A DNA stretch of 64,000 bases from Pollenia angustigena (Eukaryota; Arthropoda; Insecta; Diptera; Polleniidae). The stretch is taken from positions 282,206,067 through 282,270,066 of the forward strand of contig OV884056.1 in the NCBI GenBank assembly GCA_930367215.1, given 5' to 3'. The first letter of the stretch is position 1. Every line of letters starts with the position of its first letter. The position numbers and the translations under genes were made by a program. The notes under the pieces are model-generated. The model ran no database searches. It saw only the letters and a list, made by a program, of their open reading frames with translations, and had not been told where the DNA came from. Below, one piece after another: positions 46,839 to 59,180 of the stretch.

Positions 46839-47682
46839 GTTTCATTTTGTTTTTTAGAAATATACATGAATTGGTTTTGAGGTGGGTACTTAAGTTAGGT
46901 TGAACTTTTAAGCCAGCAAATAACCAATTTTCTTCGTCTCTTTTGCTTACAAGCTTCTATTTTGTGCCAGCACTATTTTACTCATGTGTTAAAGTTCATT
47001 GAGAATATGTCTGCTGATTTTCTCATACTAGCGTAAATATTTTAGATGTGTGTTGCCCACCACTGTTCTTAAGTCTTCTTATCAGCCTGACTAATTGGTC
47101 CCTTTTTGTTTAACCCAAAATATGTTTGTTTTCCATAAAACACTTTAAGTTAAATACTCTTTATGTTAATTTTAAAGCAAAATATATTGTTTGGCAAAGT
47201 TTTTAATGCCCTTTTCTTCTGGAAAGGAGCAAAATATGTTTTCAAAAGTGTTTACTTTTCACACTAAATTAAAATTTAAATTATAGAGACAACATCACAA
47301 ATCTAAATGTTCTCTTTGTATATTGCAAATAATATTCGGGGGTTCGAAAGTAAAAGTTTTAAGAAGTATTTATTTTTCCTAAAAGTTTATTAAAACTTCG
47401 TTTTCATTGACAACAGCAAACTGAAAAAAGGAAAACGGCCGTTATAAAAAACTTAAATCTGTGAAGCTTTTCTTATTATACTCGTATCTCTTAATTTTTT
47501 CTTTTGAATCGATTAAAATCTTTTTTTATATTTGCTTAACATTTTTTCTTTGAATATTTAGTTAAAGTGGTATTTAAATAGATTTGATTTCTTAATTTTT
47601 TTTTTTTAATGGAAAACCTAAAAACTAATTTATTTGGAAAAAAGTCTTCTGTTTACTTTCATAAACATTGTCTTAAAAAGGC
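46839..47682. other. No gene seen
   Basis: AT-rich; no supported frame or element end. Confidence 0.4.
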
Positions 47683-47950
47683 CGACACCACCAAAGTGGA
47701 GTGGGTAGTATGCGATGGCGGTATGTGTGTAACACATAAAAATATAAATTCCACGTTTTAGTATACCATCCGGCCGTCCACCTGTGGGGTTTTATTTCTA
47801 AGCAAACATTGCGCATAAAGTACAAGTTTGAATTTTTGAGATAATTATATTTTATTTGGTGATAAGTAAATAGCCTTTTCATAATAGTGGACCTTTCTTT
47901 GTGTTCATTTAGATTAAACTGGCCCAAAAATATTTGATTGCAACCTTAAG
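47683..47950 (+). repeat. Dispersed repeat family B, diverged copy
   Basis: Shares ACACCACCAAAGTGGAG, a CCGTCCACCTG stretch and GCGCATAAAGTACAAG followed by GAGATAATT with the copy at 18361. Confidence 0.55.
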
Positions 47951-48089
47951 CATCTTACAAAACGTTACTTCAATTTAGGTCCATATTTGACCATAGCTTC
48001 AATTAAAATTGCACTTCCGAAACTGGCTTTTAATACTATAAAAGCTAATATTGGGTTATACATTTAGTGGTTGTAAAACCACTGGTCCG

Positions 48090-48420
48090 GCAAGGCTGAA
48101 AGCGTTGCTGATTAGATCAGGCCCTGTTCATTATTGCAATGTCCGAACTGCCACAAATATCCCTTCTGTTAGTAAAAGTGTGGTAGATAACCTAAATAAT
48201 CGTTACCTTCAATTTAGACTACTATGTTCGTATGAAAACCTTTTGTGCCCTGCAATTGAAGATAATGAACTGGACGATATGTGGTTTCAAGAAGACAGTG
48301 GTTTCCACAAGCCAGACACACAACTAATTTTGGCTTTATTGCATGGAAAGTTTCTAAAACGCGTAATTTTACGTTTTGGCGACATCAATTGGCCACCATA
48401 ATCATGCGATTATCCTCCTT
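48090..48420 (+). pseudogene. mariner-like transposase relic
   Basis: Related to the element at the window start, with a central deletion. VRTATNIPSVSKSVVDN (48145-48195) matches the linker before the second helix-turn-helix. After the deletion, AIEDNELDDMWFQEDSG and RFGDINWPPxSCD (x is a stop) match the second and third catalytic Asp regions. The second motif has lost the usual QQDGATCH. Inactive. Confidence 0.78.
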
Positions 48421-48494
48421 CCCATAACATTTTTTTTTAGTTCCAACGCAATGCAATGCATTAGTAGCGGACAGCCGCTGATAGCTGGTCCTAA

Positions 48495-48495
<1 letters not shown>

Positions 48496-48530
<35 letters not shown>
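48496..48530 (+). repeat. 35-nt poly(A) run
   Basis: An uninterrupted run of 35 A residues, the longest homopolymer noticed in the window. It follows GATAGCTGGTCCTAAC and could be the tail of a retroposed sequence, though no parent was recognised. Confidence 0.9.
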
Positions 48531-48533
<3 letters not shown>

Positions 48534-48660
48534 ATGCGGTGAGATTTGTGGAAGATTGATAATCCGCTAAAGTTGTAGTATTTGAAAACCAACATTCGTA
48601 AAGTTTTCGTATTAGCAATGTACAAGTATTGTTATGAAATAAAAGTGTAACGAAATCTTA

Positions 48661-49330
48661 CACTGATAGAAAAGGTGTCATAACCCTGATGTATTTTGAC
48701 ATCAGTATTGTGACAAATGTCTACTTTTTTGTTGTCAGCCTTAACATTAATTGACCAAACTGTCATCAGACTCAAAAGTTGAAATGATGTCATCAATTGG
48801 ATGACACATCGGTATCTCAGAAATGACGAATCGTAGCCAGTTAAATAAAACATGACACAGTCACATCGGAGAAAGGACTCATTAGCATCAATTTAATAAC
48901 AAGCTGTCATTGAGATTGGCTTAAGTCAAAATGACAAAAAATTAATTTTTTACGTTACACGTGTTTGTTTCACTATTTTTGTATTCCGCCCTTTGTTTAC
49001 AAAAGAACTCCCAATAATAAGGCACCAGCAGCATATGCCCGATATGATTTTCGTAAACATTCTACTTTAAAAATTTGACGTATTTAACTAAGTAATTTAC
49101 CCAAATAGAATAGATGAATTTGTTGCTTCTTAGTTTACACTTTAGACAGGAAAATAATGTTTATAATAGACAAAATATGACATCGAATTGATGTCACTGT
49201 AGTCATGTCATAAAATTTGACATTGGATTGATGTTACTTTTTGCACCATTGATGCCATTTGTAATAACATTGATATCTAAATTCTCATGTTCGGGCATCA
49301 TCAATATGAAGATGTTTTTTCTATCGATTG
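48661..49330. mobile_element. Probable MITE with TGATAGAAAA ends
   Basis: The end ACTGATAGAAAAGGTGTC and, reverse complemented, CGATAGAAAAAACATC are inverted, and TGACAT/ATGTCA motifs are repeated through both halves (e.g. 48707, 48780, 49175, 49207, 49226). No target duplication was established and there is no gene. Confidence 0.5.
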
Positions 49331-50009
49331 CGGATGGCAACTGTAGCGAATAACCTGGAATTTTAACTCAATGTTGCAAGTTTTAAAAGTTTAGCGAGCA
49401 TGCAATAATTTTTCCGGCTCCTGTCTCGTCGGCTTACGGTGTAGGTCCTTATTTGCGCACGCTTCAGTTGAAAAATAAAAAGAATAGTATATAACAGGTT
49501 ATACGATAGAACATTTTCCTAAAAAGGCAAGAGCAAAGCTCGACAGTTAAGCAAAGATATTGAAACGCTTAATACCCCTCCCAACCATGGCCAAGATACG
49601 TAACGCACGGAAATAAATTGCCCAACATGATCCCTAATATAACTCACCCAATTGCAGCACGTTCAGAAATCAGAACTCAAAATTCTTTTAGAATTTCATT
49701 GTGATATTTAACACAAATTTATTAAATAAAAAAACCGGATTAATGTACATTGTTAAGTTAAAACTTAAACTTAAAAGTATATAAATATTAAGTATAAAAT
49801 TAGTACTAAAAATTTGTAGCATTATAAATTGAAATAAAACTAAAAGATGGGCAATTATCAAGCAAACAAAATTTAACTCGTTGATTCACATTAAATCTTT
49901 TGAAAAAAAAATTAATTTGTGCAATTAAAACTTTAAAACGGAAAAAAATTAATTTTGTAATTAAAAATTTTGAATTAAAATTATTCGAATTCAAAAAAAA
50001 CAAAACCAC
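49331..50009. other. No gene seen
   Basis: AT-rich spacer; no supported feature. Confidence 0.4.
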
Positions 50010-50065
50010 CGGGAACACATGGCTCGAAGAAGTAGCCTCTAACCTCTAGGCCAACTCAACATTTG
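50010..50065 (-). mobile_element. Possible tRNA-like SINE head
   Basis: Minus strand reads TGGCCTAGAGGTTAGAGGC, a good A box, followed by TTCGAGCC and a T-rich tail. The B box is weak and the body of the SINE family is not present. Confidence 0.35.
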
Positions 50066-50490
50066 CTTAACATAGGCGCAGTAAGTTATTTAAAATAATT
50101 TTAAATACTTAATCACTCGCGCAGTTAGGGTTAATTATGTTGTTGTTTTGTATGTTTAAATTTTTTTTTTTCTTTTTACAAGGACCCGTTATTTATTCTT
50201 CGATAATTAGGTATATATTTTTTTTCAATATCAAAAGGTATTAAAAATAAAAAAAAAAATTTCCTTTTTTTATGTTTGGTATCAATCAATTGTTTCAATT
50301 GTTTAACTAATTACTAGAAAAATCATTTATTCTCTTTGTTTTGTTTTGTTAATAGAAAATTTTGGTTATTTTAAAGTTAAATTAATAACATATTACTTTA
50401 CTAACAGCAAAATGTTATTAACATTTTTCAATTTACACTGTACTTGAATATATGATTACACTGTGCATGAAATTGACACTTTTTTTTCGT

Positions 50491-50697
50491 GACAAGCCGG
50501 GCACATGGCGTTTTAACATAATTCGAGGACGCTGAATCCAGTGGTGCCCGCGGTTTTTTCAGATTGGCTCTGGTTTTCGAGATATACCGTTATTTCGAAA
50601 ATGGAGGAGGTTGCACAACATATATTTGCGTAACTCAAAAACGCTTTAGCTTATTGAAAAACTAAAAAAAAAAACCGAACCATGTGCCCGGCTTGTC
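50491..50697. mobile_element. 207-bp MITE with perfect 18-bp inverted ends
   Basis: GACAAGCCGGGCACATGG at 50491-50508 is exactly inverted at 50680-50697. The interior is non-coding with a GATATACCGTTATTTCG stretch. No target duplication identified. Confidence 0.7.
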
Positions 50698-51032
50698 TGT
50701 TTTTTCAACTAGCATAGTGTTATTAATAATAAAATGTAAAATAAAGAAATTGAGACTTGCTTGTTAACGGGAATCCGGAAAGATCTTTCAGCGGCTCCTT
50801 GCTTGACTTAAAGTCGGTTTTTTTTATTCTTATCATTGATATATAATTTACATAAACAATTGATAAATTTTTCTTGTGATTAAAGCATATTTAAGGGATT
50901 TAATTGTTGTAAGATTTAATCTCTTTTAATGATTAATAAACATTTTTGTATGTTACTTTTGTTTATTTTTTTTTCTCACAAATTTTTCTGTTATATTATT
51001 TTTCCGTATTGACACTTGTTATTTAGTTTTAG

Positions 51033-53772
51033 CCCATTAAGGCCCGAACCATGATCCCATTGAGCTATAATGATGAAACTTTTACAATTTAATTGTTTAT
51101 ACCTAAATATGAAAGAAAACAAATTTTGGGCAAATCGGATACGTGGGAGCCCAGATAACTGCCGTTGCGAAAACGTAACGTTGGGCCTTAACGATATACA
51201 AACTAAGCGCATTTGTAAAAATTTTAAATTAAAATATTTTATTCACGTCTTTAGGGAAAAAAAAATTAAAAAAGATATTCATTTACATTTTATTTACATT
51301 ATGATATGCTCCAAGGCACTTTGGGTGCACTGCTACGTCACTTTTTTCACATTTGTAAATTGATCGGTCCATAATTTACCATAGGACCCATATAAAACCC
51401 ACTCTCGAAAAACACTTTGGTACGCCTAAAACCATAAAAAATTATTTTATTGTTATAAATTTTGTTCTGTCTCAGTTTTAAATGACTAGAAATCACACTG
51501 TCAACTTTCGTAAAGATCGGTGCATAATTTACCACAGGTTCAATCAGTGATGTTATACGTAGGGAAAAATCCCTATTGGTATATACTTTCTTCTAAAAAA
51601 AATAGCCGTAGGGAAAAAAGGACAGATTTTTTGAAATCATAAAAATGTAGGGACTTTTGAATAATGTAGCGAACATAGAATACAAATAAAATTGTTAATA
51701 CGGCAACATTTAAAATTGCTTAATTTCTTTGAGTCGTCGCTTGCCGTCATTTCAGCTTTGATTTTAACGTTAATATGAGAAAATCGCTTTTACAAGAATG
51801 GAGATCTTTTGAAATCAATTTTCCAGAACAATAAATACGCAATTTGTAAAAGATAAGTATCAAAAAGTTTTGAATTAAGGTCACCAAAATTAAAATTTTG
51901 AATGAAGATAACTTTGAATTATCACTGCCACATGCCAATACAAATAGCGAAATGATTTTTTATATCATCACTGATGTGTTGGCGCAAAGGAAAGAAATGA
52001 GTCATAAGATTTTATCTTCAATTTGCATAATCCGCTCTTTTACAAGACGAGTGTAAAAATTGTATTACCTTCCAGTGTACCAAAACTTAATTAAATAAAA
52101 ATGGTATCCTTACACCTGTACAAATTGATACGGGCAACCAATTTATTTTTCTAGTATCCAAACAAAATCCAAAAGAACATAATGTGATTTTAAGTGAATT
52201 TCTATCACTTTTTCGAATATAAATGATACACTCGTTGTGAATCCAATGAATCACATCAAATAATCATTTGTGATTTTCTGATCCCAATTTAATTGTAGTT
52301 TTTATAATAATTTTATTTTTGGTATTATTTTTCAATCGTAAATTATATACATATATACTTATGTAGTTTTTGATTATATTTTAAATAATTTTTTATCGTC
52401 ATATTTTTAAATTTTTTCTCTGATAAAAGCAGCACCATTATGGCTTTTGATGTTTTGAACAAATTTTATTTTAGAACCAAACAAAAGTTATCGGGTTCTC
52501 GTTCTCGTTTTCATTTTTTGATTTTCATTAATTGAAAACAATTTTTGGGCGTCATTGTTCAAGTGATAAATCAGTTTTTAATCATCAAATGTGATCTGAG
52601 AATACTCATTTAGGTTATTTTTACAAAAAAGATCGCTGAAATGCTTGCTGGGAACAACTTTAAATAAAATGTATATACATTAATACAAATGATCTTATTT
52701 GTATTTATATTTAATCATTTAAAAGTTGTAGGGATTTTTGTAGAGACAAATCTTTTAACGCGTAGGGAAAAATAGGGATTTTTTACGGGCTGCGTAAGGA
52801 ATTTTCAAAAAAGTTTATAACATCACTGGGTTCAATATAATGCCCACTCCTGAAATATCCTAGCTGTCAGTGGATGGTATCAAATATTGAAGTAACCCTG
52901 CTGGAAATTTGTGTCAATGGTTCCTGGATTTGTGAAAATTGAACAAGTTAAAAAAGATAGAACTCATGACCAGTGAAAGGAGAACTAATCATCTAACTGG
53001 TGCATAAAGAACAAGAAGGTAAAAAAAGTAATGAATTACGGTACATACTACATTGTATCGAAATAATCTTACATTGTTCTAACTAACACGTTCATTGAGA
53101 ATAGATGTGTGACTGGTCAAATGGGGTCAATTAACCAATGACAAACCCATGTAAAAGTGATAGATCTTATTCATATAAACTGTTAGAACTGGAACCGGTC
53201 TCTTCCCCCAAAGACCTATCACGGGACTACTTTGGTGGAAGTTCGCTTCCCTTTAGGAAAATAGCACACTTGACATAGAGAATTTACCTACTGCGTAATA
53301 ACAACAACTTATAATTTACATGTATACATGTTTTATTTAAATATCAAGTGATTGTTTAATATATTTTATTTGATAATTTTATGTAATTTGTATATGGTTT
53401 AGGCCCAGTGTTGCGTTTTCGCATTACGGATGTATCCAATCATAAAAAAAGTCTCAAATGTCTACGATGATTGGATTTTTGAGTAGAAATAATAATGTTC
53501 GTATGTTAGCTACCTCCTTCAGAAGTTTCATATGGTATATTATATATTACTTTATTTTTTTAAACTTTTTCCAAAAGTACCCAAAAAACAGGAAAAATTA
53601 AAAATTTTTATAAAAAAAAAACTTATGTATGATACAAATCCAAAAACAGGTCGATTAGATATTAAGTTAAATTTTATTTCTCTGTGCTTTATAACAATAT
53701 CACCTAACAACAAAATGCCTGAGGGGAGGTTTAAGTGAACGTTGCGAAAACGCAACGAAGGGCCTTAATGGG
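51033..53772. mobile_element. piggyBac-like non-autonomous element, copy 2, split by a hAT
   Basis: Homologous to 36034-37722 in the same orientation, with ends CCCATTAAGGCCCG and GGGCCTTAATGGG. The right target is TTAA (53773-53776); the left reads TTAG, one substitution away. Subterminal CGTTGCGAAAACG palindromes are retained. A 1284-bp hAT-like element and its 8-bp duplication account for most of the extra length. Copy 1 has about 90 bp near 36568-36660 that this copy lacks. Confidence 0.87.
51545..52828. mobile_element. hAT-like element, TSD GGTTCAAT
   Basis: Perfect 8-bp flanks GGTTCAAT at 51537-51544 and 52829-52836. Ends CAGTGATGTTATAC and, reverse complemented, CAGTGATGTTATAAAC. Subterminal GTAGGGAAAAA motifs occur at both ends (51559, 51610, 52760). 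The undisturbed target is visible in piggyBac-like copy 1. No transposase frame. Confidence 0.9.
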
Positions 53773-53776
53773 TTAA

Positions 53777-55183
53777 TTGCACATTCTATCAAGAGGCTAG
53801 CATTTTAATATTTTCCCGTGTAAAAAAAAAATTAAAAAAAAAAACAAAAGTGAAAATTAATGCAAAAATAAAAACACATAGCTTAAACCACACATTTTTA
53901 ATAAATTTAATCCAAAATCTCAATAAAGTTAAAATTCAAACATTATCAAATTCGCTCTTTTTGTAATCAGAATTAAAACAAATTTAATTTGGCCTTCAAA
54001 CACATTTCTGGTATTGACTTTGAAACACTTCATTTTTCTTTGTACCTAAATCTTTTGTTTTTTTCTGAATTAAGTTTTTTCCGCTTTTAAATTATCTAGA
54101 GACTATACTGCACTCTTATTAAATTATTTTTTAACCCTTTAGTCAAGGAAATTTGCTGACTTGTTGCTCCCATACGAGATCTTGCTGGACGGGTTTTTTC
54201 AGAGGGTTTCCCGCAGCCCTCAAATATATTCCAATTGGAGATATAAGCCACAGCCTAAAACTGGCAGATTCAATTTCTGCTTGGTGACAATTCCAACTCC
54301 TAAAGAATTGCAAATCTATGGCATTAAAATCTATTTTAAAAGACGTACATTTAGTATGTTGTACATAAAAGTAATTTTGAAGACTTTTTATCTTCTTCTT
54401 TTTCTCGCAAAATGTAGAATCCTTTTTAATTTAAAAAATAAAGTACTTTCCCAATGAAAGCGCTGATAGAATTAAGACTTAAAAGGACTCCTTTCTTTAA
54501 ATTTTGAAGAACTTGCTTTTACAAAAAAAAAACATTTGTGCTTTTACGTTCCGTCAAAAGTAATTTTTGTGAAATTTTTACAAAATGAAAAGATGGTTGC
54601 AGAAAAAATTCTGTTTTTATGCCTGTTGAATACTGGTAGTAATGCGATAATTCAGCGTGCCATTTTTCTTTTAGAACACTCTATAGATATCCATAAATTC
54701 CCCCCTCCAACATAATCATTGACTGAACTTAAAGCGTACTTAAATTTTACAACGCATAAAAACACTGCATTATCATTATTAGGCACTGCACTTTTAACAT
54801 AAGATATATGCCACTCATGCCACTGAATCTCGTAAGTATTACGAAATATTGTTAACCGATAAAATATTAATCTAAAGTTTTTATTAAATTCTATCGCTAA
54901 GGAAAACAGAGGTGCCTGTAAATATCTGAAGCAATCTAAGAGGTAAAACTCAAAACTTTTAACTTATGCAAAGCTGAAGAAAATCCGTAAAAAGAACGTT
55001 GTTTATAATAATTTTAAAGTTATAGGTATGTACTTACATAAATATACAAATACATATTCAATCTCATTTATACTAAACATTTTTAATAGATTCAATTTGC
55101 ATTGAATAAAAATAAATTTATAAAAAAATATAGAAATAAAAATATTAAATATAACAATTCTCAATAGAAATTTTGTTCAATGG
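53777..55183. other. No confirmed gene
   Basis: A 98-codon frame at 54161-54457 (MLLPYEILLDGFFQR at the start) has no recognisable motif. The stretch is otherwise AT-rich and unassigned. Confidence 0.4.
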
Positions 55184-55465
55184 GTGCATACCAGAGAACC
55201 TCAAAATTCAATTGAAAAAAAATCGCATTTAATTAACAGCAACAAATACACTCGCTTGCGGTCATACAATGAAATTTCCTCAACCGCAAATATTCGCTGC
55301 TGGTTTGCAGTCATTCAAATAACGCACATCGTGCTTTGTTATTTATACAATCGTTAGCTTCGTTTTTTAATAAAGATGTTTTTGTGTTCGGTTCGAAAAT
55401 GATTGTTTTGGTACAGAAAAAAAAATACAAACAAAAAAGCCAGAAATCAAGCAATCTTACTCATG

Positions 55466-58306
55466 GATTAAATGCCAAACGTCTGATGAAGACAAAGTCA
55501 ATGACGATGAAGTCGTTATTGATGAAGATGTTAATGCCTATAATGTCGAAATAAATGAAAATAATGGAGCATCTGCCTTAAATACTCAGAAACCAGAATA
55601 TTTATTTCTTGAAATTTTCAATAACAACCAAAAACTTTTACTGGGAACAATTTATCGGCCTAATAAACAAATACAAATTAAGCCTTTGTTAGATAAACTA
55701 TCCATGCTTACTCTTGGTTACACAGATGTTGTTATTACTGGTGATTTCAACACGAACATACTTATAGATAAACGGTTAATAGAGGATATGAGTGCCATTG
55801 GTATGATTTTGATAAATAGTTTAACACCGACACATTTTACATCCACCGCCAGTACTCTTCTTGACCTTTGTTTTGTAGATAATCTTAATCGAATGCTCTT
55901 ATTTGACCAACTTTCTGCCTCTGTTTTTTCAAAACATGATTTAATTTTTGTGTCTTATAATTTTGAAGCAATAGCGCAAGAACAAACAATAACATTTCGA
56001 GATTTTAAAAACATAGATCTCCAATCCCTGGAAACGGAACTTACAACAATACCATGGAACCAAACATTCTTAATGCCTACTGTAGATGAACAGGTAACTT
56101 TTTTGCATTGCAATATACAATATTTATATGAAAAGTATGTGACAGTTAAAGTAAAAAAAAATAAAAAATGAGAAACCCTGGTTTTCAAACGAAATTAAAG
56201 CCTTAATAAATGAAAGAAATGATGCGTATGCACGATGGAAAAGATTTAAAACCCCGGAACTCCATAATTTTTTCAAGATATGCAGAAGAAACGTTAATTT
56301 AAAAATTAGAACTGAAAAATCCAAATTTTATGAGAGAAAGTTCCAATCAGCTGTTTGCTCAAAAAAGAAATGGAGGGAAATTCGTACGATGGGTATCGTT
56401 AACAATTGCATGAAAACGGAAAACAAAATTGATGTTAATCAACTTAACTTTGAATTTGCCAATATACCAATGCCAGAAGCAAATCTCAGATATTACAACT
56501 CTACAAATGCCTTTAACAACGCTAACAATACTAATCAACAACTTTCATTATGTTTTGATTTCATACATGTTACCCAGGACGATGTTCTTAAATCCATGCT
56601 TAGTATTAAATCTGACTCTTTGGGAAATGATGAGGTTCATCCGAAATTTATTAAATTGATAGTTACATATATACTACAACATATAACACATTTGATTAAC
56701 ACAATAATTACAACATCTACTTTCCCATCAATGTGGAAACAAGCAAAGATTATACCTGTTCCTAAACCTGATAAAAATTACCGGCCAATTGCGATTTTGC
56801 CCTATTTGTCTAAAGTATTTGAAAGGTTGATACATACGCAGATGACTCGATTTTTGTATGAAAATGCTCTGCTCTCAGAGAGACAATCTGGTTTTAGACC
56901 TAGACACAGCTGTATTTCTACTCTCATCGATGTTTCAGAGGAAATACGGTCAAAACTTGATAACAATATGATATCTTTTTTGGTTTTGCTTGACCATTCT
57001 AAGGCGTTTGATACCGTCGAACACACAATACTTTGCCAAAAACTGAAATACATGTGCCATTTTTCAAACACAGCTGTAAAGTTACCTGCTTCATATCTAT
57101 GTGGTAGAAGTCAATTCGTTTCTTTTGGTTCTAATAAATCAAACAGCTGCTTAATGACAAGAGGTGTTCCACAGGGCTCGATACTTGGCCCACTATTATA
57201 TTCAATATACTCCAATGACTTGCCGTCTAGACTCAACTACTGTGGTATACAGATGTATGCAGATGATGTTCAGCTTTACATCAGCTGTTCCCCATCAGGT
57301 ATTATTGATTGTATCAGCAAATTAAATCACGATCTTGATAACGTATTAAGATGGGCGTCAGTGAATGGCCTTTGCCTCAATGCGAAAAAATCGAAGGCAA
57401 TGCTTATAGGCAAAACAAAATTTTTACCGTCTAGCTTGCCGCCAATCCAAATTGGACATTCTACTATTGAAATCGTGAAAAGTGCCAAAAACCTTGGCGT
57501 TATTTTTAACAACGATCACACCTGGTCAAATCATATAAATGCCATATGTGGAAAAACCTATGTTATGTTAAGAAATCTTTGGATGACACAGTATTTTACG
57601 CCAATTAATATCCGCATGCTACTCGCTAAGACATATCTACTACCCACTTTAATGTATGGATGTGAATTATTTTCCAGTTGCGATTCAATAAGCAAGAATA
57701 AGCTCAAAGTGACCTACAACAACATTGCCAGATATATATATGGACGTACAAGATATAGTAGTATAACTCAGTTTTCAAACCAAATCTATAATATATCTTT
57801 TGAAAATCTATTGAAATGCCGAACACTCATATTTTTACATAAACTTATATTTAATAGACAACCTACTTATCTCTACAAAAGAATGACATTTTCAAGATCG
57901 AATCGGGGCAATAGAATAAACTCCATAAGATACCGTAAGCAAATATCTGAAAGACACTTTCTCGTTAATGCCATCCGCCTCTGGAATGAACTTCCTCCTA
58001 ATATACAGATAATAAGCAATGCAAAGCACTTTAGATGCGAAATATTTACCCTCTTGGGTTAACGAAAAATCACATACATAACTAAAAATTTTATTGTTAT
58101 AATTATTACTTTTCTTTTATATAAAAATCTGCAATTCATAACTACATAATTTGTTTTTATATTGTTTTTAGTTTTAAGATAAACCTTTGTAAATTTTATA
58201 ATCTAATGTGCCTTTATCTCCCCAGTACTATTAAATAAGATTAAGTCTTGTTGTACTGCTTATTTTTCAAATAAATAAATAAATAAATAAATAAAAAATA
58301 AATAAA
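55466..58306 (+). mobile_element. LINE-4, 5'-truncated, with (AAAT)n tail
   Basis: CR1/Jockey-type LINE nested in the hAT-like element at 55192. Tail AAATAAATAAATAAATAAAT at 58268-58306. The 5' junction is placed where similarity to the sister element at 59181 stops (after TTACTCATG). The 120 bp before the recognisable endonuclease are of uncertain origin. Confidence 0.85.
55580..58062 (+). pseudogene. LINE ORF2: partial endonuclease plus reverse transcriptase, frameshifted
   Basis: The endonuclease half starts mid-domain (YLFLEIFNNNQKLLLGTIYR), then VVITGDFNTNILI, LLDLCFVDNLN, FSKHDLIFVS, ending at a stop at 56171 in an A-rich run. A second frame resumes at about 56165 with EKPWFSNEIKALINERNDAY and is open through 58062 (557 residues from 56389). 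Motifs: PVPKPDKNYRPIAILPYLSK, SGFRPRHSCIST, LLDHSKAFDTVEH, TRGVPQGSILGPLLY, MYADDVQLY, then the thumb, LPTLMYGCELF, and a C-terminus RLWNELPPNIQ as in related LINEs. The RT core is intact. The broken endonuclease and 5' truncation make it non-autonomous. Confidence 0.9.
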
Positions 58307-58774
58307 GATTTATTCAGCATTAACTATGTAGTACAAGAAAAAAAATTGAAATCAAACTAAACACACATACATATGTAGGTACACACAATTTCCATAGAAA
58401 CAGACTTTTTTTTCATTTTAAAAAGTACAGTAGTAGTAGTAGGTATGTACAATGTATTCTTGTTATTGTTGTTTTTATTGTTGTTAATTTGGAAAAAGCG
58501 TCTCATCGAGTGGTTTATTGTTGTTGTAAATGTAAACAAAAGTATAAGAATGTGTTCTTTTGAATTTACTCAGTTGTGTTATATTGCGTGAGCAACAAAA
58601 ATGCAAATAAAGCACTTTCAATAAAAAACGAATAAATGCAAAAATAAAATGTGTACGAAAGGATGTAAAAATTACCAACGTTGAACTTTGTTTTGCATGT
58701 ATAGAGTTATTGTAAATTTAAGCGTATGAATAAATGCACAAAAATAGTGAGTTTTGAGGTTCTCTGGTGCATAC

Positions 58775-59172
58775 ACAAAAAAAAATGATTAGTAGTTTTT
58801 TTTCAATTAAAAAAGAAATATTTAAATTTAATTAATGTGATAATTGAATCAATTACTTTTTTGTTGAAGGGAAATTAAAAATACAATTTTGATTAAATTA
58901 ACATTTTATTTGTTTGGAAATAAATTTTGAATTGACAAAAAAAAATTCTTTCGTTTAAGGTGTTGCCATTTTTTGTATTGGATTTTTTTAGGATTGACTG
59001 AATGAAACAACAAACGCGAGAAAGAACAAGAAATACAATTTGATAAACGAACCCTTTTTTCTGATTGACATTTCTCATGTTTATTTTTTTCTTTGGCTAA
59101 AACAAAGAAAATGGTAAAAGCTTGGGCAGATGAAACTATTTTGTTTTTGATAAGTGAAATGAAGCAGGTGCC
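58775..59172. other. Spacer between two sister hAT-like elements; no gene seen
   Basis: AT-rich. Overlapping minus-strand frames at 58893-59241 show no recognisable motif. Confidence 0.4.
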
Positions 59173-59180
59173 CTTCATAT

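Larger units (their letters stand above)
55192..58766. mobile_element. hAT-like element, TSD GTGCATAC, split by a LINE
   Basis: Perfect 8-bp flanks GTGCATAC at 55184-55191 and 58767-58774. Ends CAGAGAACCTCAAAA and its exact inverse TTTTGAGGTTCTCTG. The same family as 59181-60518. A LINE occupies about 55466-58306. The hAT-like part itself has no transposase. Confidence 0.88.

Noticed and set aside
48430..48530. Processed pseudogene ending in the 35-nt poly(A)
   Set aside because: The sequence before the run does not resemble a recognised gene and no target duplication was found.
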